Positions 1 to 10,500 of a DNA stretch of 64,000 bases are shown one piece after another. Every line of letters starts with the position of its first letter. The stretch's first letter is position 1. Source of the DNA: Benincasa hispida (taxonomy: Eukaryota > Streptophyta > Magnoliopsida > Cucurbitales > Cucurbitaceae); NCBI RefSeq assembly GCF_009727055.1, contig NC_052356.1:2446925-2510924 (forward strand), in the 5' to 3' direction. The position numbers and the translations under genes are program-made. The notes under the pieces are model-generated. The model did no database searches and had not been told where the DNA came from. It saw only the letters and a program-made list of their open reading frames with translations.

Positions 1-258
1 AAAAGAGGGATTACCCGGTTCAGCACTAAGGATATCACCATTCACAAAATATAAACTTCTGAGAACAGAAGCAACAAAAGAATCAGGCTTGTATAACATT
101 CTCCAGATTTGTTTAGCAATTTATGCTTGATTAAAAACCCCTCAAATCTCTAAAGTTGAGACCACCACAAGATTTTGGAAAACAAAGCTTATCCCAACTG
201 AACCAATAGAGCTTTCTATGAGGGGTAGAGCCCCACCAAAATCTTTCAAACTTTTTTT

Positions 259-1749
259 TTAAATTTCATCACAGAAGCTTTTCGGAAGTTGAAATAAGCT
301 CATGGCATATGATGGGAGAGCTTGTCCCACACTTTTGATCAAAATCTCTTTTCCACCCACTGAAAACATATTCTGTTTCCATCCTTGAAAGGTCTTGCAA
401 ATCTCGTCGATTATGTATTTGAAGTCCTTTGATTTATTGCGAGAAAAATAGGATGGAAGACCCAAATAAGCTCCCAAATCATTTACCATATTACTCCCAA
501 AATACTGCTTAGGAAGGTCCCACGATTAGGGTGAATGTTGAATGAAAATAACATAGCTGATTTGGCTGAATTTACACATTCCCCTGATGCCGCTTCATAT
601 AGTTTTAACAAATTCCTCAAATTTAAACATTCAATTTCATTATCTTTACAAAAGATGAGACTATCATCGGTAAAAAGGAGATGGGAAATCAATGGACAAG
701 AAGGGGATAGAGTTAAACCTGAGATTAAACCTTTCTCATTTGCTTGATGCATCATGAAGGAGAATCCTTTAGCTATAAGTAGAAAGAGGTAAGGAGAAAG
801 AGGATCTCCTTGACAAATGCCTCTGCTTGGAATGATTTTGCCTTTAACTTCACCATTAATAAGAAAAGAGAATGGAATTGAAGAACCATTAATAAGAAAA
901 GAGAATGGAATTGAAGAAATGCATTCCATTATTAATTCAATTGAAGAAATGCATTCCATTATTAATTCAATCACCCTCCTATTAAAGCCAAGCATAGACA
1001 TAATTTTTTGCAGAAATATCCACTCAATTCTGTCGTAAGCCTTACTTAAATCCAGTTTAATAGCTGCGACACCTTCCTTGCCTTTTATTTTCTTCTTAAT
1101 GTAATGAATGCTTTCTTGACCAACTATTACATTATCAAGAATAGATCTACCTAGAACAAATGCAGATTGTGAATTAGAAATAATTTCCTCCAACACAACC
1201 TTGAGTCGATTAGCTATTGCTTTGGTAACAATCTTATAGTTTACATTTCACAAACTGATTGGTCTGGAATCTCCAACATTCTCCGGATTGGAAAGCTTAG
1301 GAATAAGAGCAATGCTTGTTTTATTCCACTCCTTTATGCTCTTACCATTACTAAGCACCTCCAAACAGCTATCAATAGTTTTCTTTCCTACTAACTCCCA
1401 TAATGTTGATAAAAAAGAGCTGGGAATCCATCTGGACCAGGGCCTTTAGTAGGGAACATTTGTTTTATTGTACATTCTAACTCTATCTTGTATATGGTGC
1501 CACAAGCTTTGCATTCATTTCATCTGAAACACGAGTGCACAATCCACCAATAGAAGCCTCAATAACTTCATCCTCAGGACCGGATGAAGACAAAATATTT
1601 TTGAAGTAATCAATAAAAATGTCTTCAACATTTGTTTCATTTTCCACCCATATACCATGGGAATCTCGAACTCCTTTAATTTCATTTTGCTTTTTCCTCA
1701 ATGTAGCCTTCTTGTGGAACCATTTAGAACTCCGATCATCCCATTTCAT
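259..1749 (-). pseudogene. LINE reverse transcriptase, broken
   Basis: Three - strand pieces form a non-LTR RT. Residues from 1749-1483 include the WDDRSSKWFHKKA segment that precedes the RT. The 1196-483 piece has SQSAFVLGRSILDNV, KLDLSKAYDRIEW (RT motif A with catalytic Asp), GDPLSPYLFLL (motif B) and HLLFTDDSLIF (motif C, normally FADD, here FTDD). The 489-259 piece has YLGLPSYF and GWKQN..VGGKEILIKSV, the thumb and downstream region. Bases 1197-1482 continue the domain in broken frames. Short in-frame duplications distort the segment between motifs A and B. Confidence 0.9.
852..974. repeat. Two adjacent short tandem duplications inside the LINE RT
   Basis: A 33-bp unit starting CCATTAATAAGAAAAGAGAA occurs twice back to back (852-884 and 885-917). 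It is followed by a 30-bp unit starting ATGCATTCCATTATTAATTC, also in two copies (from 918). Both units are multiples of three, so the RT reading frame survives. The protein repeats PFSFLINGSSI and ELIMECISSI. Confidence 0.9.
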
Positions 1750-2191
1750 CCATTCTTCACAAGAGTATTGCTTCCAATAAATCTCATCTTCTTCCAGAAG
1801 GTTTTCTGATTCAAATTCGATTAAGTGAACCTGCTCAAAATCAATATCAGGAGCTCCATCATATAAATCCTTAAGTGCTTGTTTGCACTTAGCAATTTTT
1901 TCCTTTCTGCAATTGTAAAATTTCCTGCCCCACGGTCTAAGCTTGCTTGAACAATATCTTAAACAATTGAGTCAGTGAATTGTTGTCTCTTTGTTCCCAA
2001 CTACCAGCTGCAGAAATAATTTCCTTACATTCAGGAAATTTGGTCCACCCCTCCAAATTTGAAATTTCTTACAGCTTTCCTTAAACAAGGAGATTCATTT
2101 TTTTGAGAGAGTAAGTTCAATAGGTCTGTGGTCTGAGAATAGCCAATCCAGATGATCAACTTCATATTTATAAGAAAGATTATCAAAAACT

Positions 2192-2730
2192 TCATTGCAC
2201 AAAAACTGATCTAATTGCTCCCAAATTCTCTTTATAGCCTAAATCGAGCAGTTTACGATCATCAACAACTTCTCTAAAGTTATCTAGCAAAACACTCTCT
2301 TTCCGCTCCCAAATTCTAACTCCCCTTCTTATACTGTGCCAAGTAAAACAAGAGCCTTTATAGCCTAAATCGAGCAGTTTACGATCATCAACAACTTCTC
2401 TAAAGTTATCTAGCAAAACACTTTCTTTCTGAGGACCCCCATATTTTTCATCAGCCCACAGAATTTCATTTAGATCCTCTCCAATCAGCGAAGGCTCAAT
2501 ATTGTCTCTCTGAAGATTCCTCAACAATCTCCAAGTTAAACATTTATTTTGTGTTTCTGGGTAACCATAAATCCCTGTGAATCTCCACTTTTCCCTTCCC
2601 ATTCAATCCAAGAATCAATATGATTCTGAGAATAAGAACACACCTCAACTTTAACATCCTCTTCCCATAGTAAACACAAACCACCTTTAGCCACTTCTAA
2701 CAGTAAAGCATCCATATAAATGACAACCAT
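2192..2730 (-). pseudogene. LINE apurinic-like endonuclease domain, broken
   Basis: Overlapping - strand frames (2730-2536 and 2602-2192) encode endonuclease motifs: GGLCLLWEEDV, the central TGIYGYPE motif, a degenerate GDLN motif (here GEDLNEIL) and GSCFTWH. In active elements this domain nicks the target to prime reverse transcription. A frameshift lies near 2540-2600. A 42-codon direct duplication repeats the KESVLLDNFREVVDDRK segment in frame. The domain stops at 2192, and the region down to 1750 continues as broken sequence between endonuclease and RT. Confidence 0.85.
2230..2429. repeat. 74-bp direct duplication inside the LINE endonuclease
   Basis: The segment starting CTTTATAGCCTAAATCGAGC at 2230 recurs at 2356 with one mismatch over about 74 bp. 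The 126-bp offset is 42 codons. The short word GCTCCCAAATTCT precedes the first copy and also lies between the copies, which suggests microhomology-mediated duplication or an assembly error. Confidence 0.85.
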
Positions 2731-2942
2731 TCTTCAATCTACTGGTTGTATCCTCTCCACATTTTGTTTCTGATATAAAGAGAACCTTGGGTTTTTTAGT
2801 GCAGACAAGGCCACGCAAAGATCTGAATGCCCTGGGGTTTCCCAGTCCCCGAGCATTCAAACATTATCAGATTCATTGCCTTAGGCAGGGCTGTTTCTCA
2901 GCCACTGCCAAATTAGTGATAACAGCTTCTTCCAAAGTAATT

Positions 2943-4332
2943 TCATTCTGTTCTTTTTGTTTTCTTTATCCCAAATTGTTCAGAATTCTCATATTTCCTT
3001 TTTCCTCCATTCATCAATTGATCTGTTTGAGTAGAAGAAAAAGATGGTTTACCTCTTCTCTTCCAAGTTTTTCTTTTGTTTGGGCTGAATCCTTTCTCCA
3101 ACTCTTCGGGATTAAACCTCTCAGTAATCTCCAATTGGAACTCACTTTCCTTATTCATCACCGAACAGGATGAACCTTCTGTCTTCGTCAAAGTCAACTC
3201 CTCTCCTCCCTCTGGAGACAAATTTAGATCAAATTCATTCTTGTCTACTGGTCTAGAATCTCTTGAGTCAGCATTAAGAGGAATATTGGTCGGTTTAGAT
3301 ATTGAGTCATTGTGTTTTTTGGCTACAAAACATCCAGATTGGACTTCTATATTGGGTGTTGTTTGATTATATAATGGGATAAAAGTAGGATTCAATTCTT
3401 GTAACTCTTTTTGATCTGGCTGAGGAAAAGAGTTTTTAAGGATATTCTGGTTTCCAGTATATTTCAACCAAACACCATATTGGAATTTTTTATCTGAACC
3501 ATCATAATTCTTTTTCCTTGACACAGAACAGTCTTTGACAAGGTGACCAATGCATCCACAGTTAAAACAAAAATCCGGTAACTTTTCATAGCAAAATGGG
3601 ATCCAACAACCTCCTGGGTGCTTTGCTGTTTTAATCAAAATTCCACGTCCAGAGGCTTGGTACTGTCCATCCTTATCCGAATTCTCACAGTTTCCCCCCC
3701 CCCACCCAACAAAAATCCTCCTGATTGCAGTCCACTCCTTCAAAAGACCCCACTACATTACTGATTCTAATAGCCATATTCTTATTTTGAAAACCTAACG
3801 GTAAGTCTATCACTCTTACTTAGAAAGAGGTAAATTGAAAGGTGAAATCAGAAAGCTTACAATCATCTTTTGGAGATTCTAAAACAATCAAGAATCTTTC
3901 AAATAGCCACAGACCTGATTTTAAGACCCACTCTCTTTCTTCCGTCTTGGAAAACTCAAAAATAAATAAGTTTCTTCCAATACTGATTATATCAAAGCTT
4001 CAAACTGTCTTCCGCACATTCCTCAGCGTATTTTTTAGAGGACCCATAGAAATTACTCTTCCTAATAGAAGTTTTCCTATCAGACAAAGCTCTAAATGTC
4101 CATTGACTAATTCAACAGTTTTCATATCTCTGGCTCTCAACATAATTTTCTCTCCATCTGTTAGACTAAGTTTCTCCCATTGGGACAATAATTCTTCTGA
4201 ATCCATACCTATCAAGTAAACCCAGGAACCCAGATCGTGAATCGTAATCAACCAGACAGCCAACAAGACTTCTGACCAAACCTCCTGAAAACACGACTTC
4301 TTGGAGCAATCTTGAAAACAAGAAAACTCCAA
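2943..4332 (-). pseudogene. LINE ORF1: DUF4283-like region plus CCHC zinc knuckle, broken
   Basis: Two open pieces (4332-4000 and 3743-2943) belong to one nucleic-acid-binding ORF1. The likely start is the Met at 4206, giving MDSEELLSQWEKLSLTDGE, the usual opening of plant LINE DUF4283 proteins. The second piece carries WIPFCYEKLPDFCFNCG followed by CIGHLVKDC, a CX2CX4HX4C zinc knuckle preceded by the WIPF-YE-LP-FC signature of this family. The C-terminal part is polar and low in complexity and ends with Lys/Arg-rich stretches. Frame is lost around 3744-3999, near a run of about ten C residues at 3691-3701. ORF1 proteins bind element RNA; this copy cannot make a complete one. Confidence 0.85.
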
Positions 4333-4335
4333 CTG

Positions 4336-4528
4336 CCTTTAGTTGTATTTTAAATAATTAATAAAAATATTACTTTTAATAATAGTATTGTTAGTATATA
4401 TATAATCAAGCCCGGGCTATTTAAGTTAATTATGAAGCATGATTCTTTGACCTATGCTTGAAATGCCTCTTTATCTTTATTTTTCTTATTCTAAACTCTT
4501 TATTTGGTTTCTGAACCTGCTTATAGAA
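4336..4528. other. Spacer ending in a probable 3' splice site
   Basis: AT-rich sequence with no ORF. From about 4470 it becomes pyrimidine-rich and ends CTGCTTATAG at 4526, an acceptor-like sequence directly before the first COX11 coding exon. I infer that an upstream exon, perhaps 5' UTR only, may exist and that the LINE may lie in its intron. Alternatively transcription starts here. Confidence 0.4.
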
Positions 4529-7500
4529 ATGCTGGCTAAAATGGCTGGGGGAGGAATGATCTGGCAGTTACTAAGGAGGAAGCTTAAGATACAATCTACC
4601 GTAAGAACTTTGCCTCTTTTCTTTCTTTTTTCCCTGGAGATCTTATTTGTCAAATCAAGCCGCACAACTTTAATTTTTCATCAAAATTGTGCCTTCCTAA
4701 TATATTATAGATCGTAAATGAAGGTTTTTCATATCCCTTATCTCAAAGATTGATGATATTGGGTCTGCTTGTTTGATGCAGCCCTTTGGAGCACTTGGTT
4801 TTCTTGGAAATGGTGCGTCAAAACATTTGAGCTTTGCAACAGTAGTATCCTGTTTTGAGATTAATCATGGGTTACAATGTCCAAGTTATAACTGGTCTCC
4901 CAATGGTAATCTCAGTTCACATGTTCATGCATCGTAAGTTTTTCCTGGGACTATAGTTTTCTCTTGATGAAAGATACAGTTCAACGTCGATCATCGTCAA
5001 GATAGTTATATTGATTCATTAAACTTGGTGATATTTTGAGGAGTTTTCCTTTTCGCTATGTTGGAATTGATTTCACTTCTTGATAGTGAATCCTTTTAAA
5101 ACTTACTTGTGTTCTTCACTCTTGACTATTCTCCTCTCACCTTTTAAGAACTTATATTACGGAATCCAAGTTATTACTTCGTAAAACTGATGAAATTTTT
5201 TTTCCAGTATTTCGAAATAAGAGGTGGTCTGATTGATTGCAGATTACGTTAATAATGTGTCGGTCTTTATTATATATGCTAATTTCAAAGTTTTTTTTTT
5301 TAAAAAAAAGAAAACGAAAACAAAATCAAAATTTTCATTAATACATGAAAAGCTACATAGTGAAATAAAATTCCTCAGAGCAGAATTACAATCTAGAGTG
5401 ACAACCAAGAATTCTACAGAAAGCCCTCTCCAATTTATGTGAATTACCTCAATAGAAACATGGAAAGATAAATGGAATTTTGCTAAGTTGAACACCTCAC
5501 TCCAATTTTTAGCTTTTCCATTGGCAATTTGGCAAGTCTATTATTTATTTATTTCTATCTAATAAAATATCCTATGGACTATACTAATAATTCATACCCG
5601 GAAATTCTTATTAAATTTAAAATCGTTCCTTCTCACATACAGTACACCACGTTTATTTCTACATCTCAAAGAACCATCGTCTTTAGATCTCATATGTTAC
5701 ATGAATTTTTGGCTAATCCTTTATGATCGTTAATTTGGGGTATTTTGTCCTTATGGAGTGACTAGAATTATTTGATTACTCATGCTTGCCAGAAAGTGTG
5801 TATTTTGATCTATCTCAACTATCACATTGCAGATCAGTTATTGATTTTGTTGGCAGATGCTCACTCTATACTTTTGGGATGCAGGTTGAGATCCAACTTT
5901 CTACTGCAATCAACTTATTATTCTCGAACTTATAATGTTTATACAAGAGGTTCTGGCTTAGATATATGGGGATTGAAAACGGGACATGGTTATCATTCAC
6001 AGTCATTTCATAAGTCTCATTGGTTTTCACCTCTTTCCACTCGTTATATTGGAAGGTGTTCTTCCTTGCACCATATTCAACGCAGCTACTCTAAAGCTTC
6101 TATTGAACAGAAGTCCAAAAATATGCTTTTATACCTTGTAGCATTGGTTTTTGCCATGGTAGGATGTAGTTATGCGGCTGTTCCTCTTTATAGGAGGTTC
6201 TGCCAAGCTACTGGTTATGGGGGCACTGTTCAGCGCCGCGAGGTATTTTTCTTTAGTTTTTGTTATCGTGTCAGATTCCTCATGTCTTTGCTTTTCAATT
6301 GAGAAATGATTTCCTTTATGTAGAGCGTTGAAGAAAAGATTGCTCGGCATGCTCAAGATGGAACAGTAACTACAAGGTTCAAATTCTTGTTAATGTAGTT
6401 CTGTTTTGAACCAATGATTGGATTAATTGTGATTTTATTTTTCAAGTATTTTGTTCCTGCCTAAAGTAATTGTCCTTAAACTTAGTACAATAATTGCATT
6501 ACTTTTGTTCTTTGTATCTCTTCATGTTTGCACTAGATTAGATATGCAGTTGCAAGCTGATTTGGAATTGCAGTAGAATGAGAGGCATCTCGATGTAAAA
6601 GTTAAGAAGCTGATGGAAATTTGAATAGATTGGGATAGTAAATGAAATAAGATTTTCAGTGTATTTGGGATAGTAGATTAGATACGCAGTTGCAAGCTGG
6701 TTTGGAATTGTAGAATGTGAGGCATATAGATGTAAAAGTTAAGAAGCTGATGGAGATTGGAAAAATTGGTACAGTAAATGAAATGAGATTTTGAGTGCGT
6801 TTGGTTTTTACGGATGAAAAGGACAGAGTAGAGATAGAAAAAATAGCACACACAAAGTTTATGTGGAAAAATCCTAATAAGGGAGAAAAAACCATGGGAT
6901 AACGGATTCTTATTAGAAACTAATACACAATATACAAAGAGACTACCAGCTTAAATAGAAAAAAGGGAAACCCTAGGATACTGGGAAAAAGACAAATATG
7001 CCCCTAGAGTAAAAAACCTTAATTTCAACACTTCCCCTCAAGTTGGGGCGTAGATGTCAATAAGACCCAACTTTGCTAACACAAGAGTCAAACAACTGTC
7101 TGGGAAGTCCCCTTGTTAGGACGTCTACAATCTGTTGGCTGGAAGGAATATAGGGGACACAAACGTTGTCATTGTCAAGCCTCTCCTTGATGAAATGTCG
7201 ATCAATCTCCACATGCTTTGTTCTGTCATGCTGTACTGGGTTATTTGCTATGCTTATTGCGACTTTGTTATCACAATAGAGTTTCATCGGACCGGTGTGA
7301 CCTTGATCAAGATCACTTAGAATCTTTTCTAGCAAAATTTCTTCACATATCTCCAGACTCATAGTTCTGTACTCAGCTTCGACACTACTTCTGGCAACTA
7401 CCCCTTGTTTCTTACTCATCCATGTGACAAGGTTACCCTATACGAAGGTACAATATCCTAATGTCGACTTTCTATCTATCACATAACCTGCCCAATCTGC

Positions 7501-10500
7501 ATCTGTGTATGCCTCGATGCACCGTCTATTAGTTTTTCTGAACATCAAGCCTCTCCCTAGAGACGTTTTCAAATACCTCAGGATGCGCTCCACCGCCCTC
7601 ATATGTTTTTCGTAAGGGGACTGCATAAACTGACTCACTACACTAATTGCATATGAAATGTCTGATCTAGTATGAGAGAGATAGATTAGCTTTCCAACAA
7701 GCCGCTGATATCTCTCTTTATTAACTGGTACACTTTCACTCACATTACTTAGCCTAGCATTCACTTCCATAGGGGTGTCAACTGGTTTGTAGCCTGTCAT
7801 ACCTGTCTCCTTAAGTAAATCCAGAGTAAATTTCCGTTGAGGAACCGAAATCCCTTCTTTCGATCGAGCCACCTCCATTCCAAGGAAGTACCTCAGTTTC
7901 CAAGGTCCTTGATTTCAAATTCCTCAGCCATTTTCGTCTTTAAGCGGTCAATCTCTGAAGCATAATCACCTCAAATGACAATATCATCTACATACACAAT
8001 CAAGACTGCAATCTTCCCAGATACTGACCTCTTTGTGAAGAGAGTATGATCTGATGCCCCTGACTATACCCTTGTGACTTTACAAAGGTAGTGAATCTAC
8101 CAAACCAGGCTCTCGGGGACTGTTTTAACCCATATAAGGACTTCTTTAGTCTACATAGTCGGTGATTAAACTGTTTCTCGAATCTTGGGGGAGGATTCAT
8201 GTAGACTTCTTCCTCCAACTCTTCGTTAAGAAAAGCATTCTTCACATCAAACTGGTGCAGGGACCAGTCTATGTTAACTACAACTGAGAGCAGAACACGT
8301 ACTGTATTCAACTTTGCTACTGGTGAAAACGTCTTGGAATAATCAACCCCGAAGGTCTGAGTAAAACATCTGGCAATTAATCTGGCCTTGTATCTATCAA
8401 TCGTTTCATCGGGCCTATACTTCATTGTGAACACCTACTTACATCCAACTGCTTTGTGTCCATTCGGAAGAGTAACTTGGTCTCACGTATGATTTTTCTC
8501 AAGCGCCCCCATTTCTTCTATGACTGCTGCTTTCCATTCGGGAATCTCCGCTGTGTATACTGTCCGGTATTACAACTGTGTCTAGGCTCGTAGTGAGGGC
8601 CTTGAACCCAGAGACAAGTTGCTATAAGACAAGTAACTCTGTAGTGAGTATTTTGTACACGATCCGGTACCTTTCCTCAGGGCAATCGGGAGGTCAAGAG
8701 ATGCATCACGTTCTTTATCCTCCTTGGACTTCATACTGTACTCAACCTCTTGCTCATAGGTCTCATGCTTTGACATCTTTTCCACTCTCAATAGTGTTCT
8801 CTGCTAGAACAGGTGTTCTTTTTCACTTTCAATAATGTTCTCTACTGGAACAACTGTCTCACAATCATCACTACCTGCCTCAGTCACATTGTTCCTTGAA
8901 GAGAACCATTGGGGAAGAAGGGATGATCTTCAAAGAATGTCACATCTATTGAGACAATATTTTCGGGAAGAAGTATGGTAAGTAACACTTGTACCCACGT
9001 TGATGAAGAGGGTACCCCACAAAGACACATTTCTGGGCACGAGGAGTAAACTTGGTTTGGTTAGGACCATGAGTATGGATGAACACAATGCACCCAAACA
9101 CCCGAAGGGGAACATCAGAAATAAGCCCGTTATTAGGGTAGGACTCCTTGGAGTAATCTAGAGGCGTTTGGAATTTTAGAGCTCGGGACGACATTCGATT
9201 TATCAGATGAGCTGTTGTCAGAACATCATCTCCCCACAAATAGGACGAAAGAGAAGTTGACGACATAAGGGACCGAGCAACTTCAATAAGGTGATGACTT
9301 TTCCGTTCGGTCACTCCATTTTGTTTGGAAGTGTACGCGCAGGAACTCTGATGGACGATTCCTTTTGAGATTAAGAACTCCCTAAAGGAATTATTAAAGT
9401 ATTCCTGACCATTGTCACTACGAAGTATAGCGATTTTTGCATTGAACTGAGTTTCTATAGAGCAGTAGAACTGTTGGAAGACCGATGCGATTTCGGATTT
9501 GTCTGTCAGAAGAAAAACCCAAGTTAACCTAGCATGGTCGTCAATGAAGGTTACAAACCACCACTTGCCAGTGGCGATAGTAACAGGTGACGGACCCCAA
9601 ACGTCGCTGTGGAAGAGAGTGAATTGTTTGGAAGGCTTATAAGGCTGAGGTTTTAATGATGCACGAGGCTGTTTAGCTTGGACACATACATCACAATTTA
9701 ATTTAGAAATATTAGCATTGTGAAAAAAAACGAGGAAACAGATAATTCATTTAATGGAAACTAGAGTGTCCAAGGTGATAGTGCCATAACATATAATCAG
9801 TTTCAGAAATAGAAAAACGAGATTAAAGTAAACTAGTCCTATCACATATCCTTAGATGAAGCTTCTTCAGTGAGGAAATAGAGCCTCCTATCATGCCGGG
9901 CAATGCCAATCGTCGTCCCCGAGTTCAGATCCTGAAAAACAATAGCATCGGGTGAGAAGATGACACGACATCTCAAATCCCTTGTAATTTTACTAACAGA
10001 TAAAAGGTTGTAAGAGATTTTAGGCACATGCAACACATCTTGAAAAACTAAGCCCTCAAAGGGTGACAATCGTCCTTTTCCGGCCACAGGGGCAAAGGAC
10101 CCATCAACAATTCTGATCCTCTCATTCCCAGCACTTGGTTGATATGAAAGAAACTGGTCGGAAGAGCCAGTCAAGTGGTCTGTAGCCCCTGAATCTAAAA
10201 TCCATGGTTTACTACCAGTTATACTAACAAGGCCAAAAGGAGTGAAGGGTACCTGATTGAGCGATTGCACTTACTCCCACTATACTAGAAGTGCTCTGAC
10301 TGTTTTCCTGATTCTGAGGTTGCGGACCTCCAATTGCTGATTCACCTACCAGTGCCCGACACGACTGTTGTTTTTTACCATTCGGCGGACTGCCATGCAA
10401 CTTCCAGCACTGATCTTTCGTATGCCAGGGTTTCTTGCAATGTTCGCACACTGGAGTTAGCCATTGTTTTATTTATCATGGACAGGGCCTGAGGTTTTGA

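Larger units (their letters stand above)
1..4335 (-). mobile_element. LINE (non-LTR retrotransposon), 5' part complete, 3' end beyond the window
   Basis: Read on the - strand this region gives, in order, an ORF1-like protein with a CCHC knuckle (about 4206 to 2943), an endonuclease/exonuclease/phosphatase domain (2730 to 2192), a non-LTR reverse transcriptase (1749 to about 480) and the start of the downstream RT-associated region (489 to 259, continuing in broken frames to base 1). That order is the standard plant L1-type layout. Frames are broken by stops and indels, so the copy is dead. The element runs off the left edge, so its tail and target duplication cannot be seen. The 5' end is placed near 4335, where the coding similarity stops, and is approximate. 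Confidence 0.9.
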
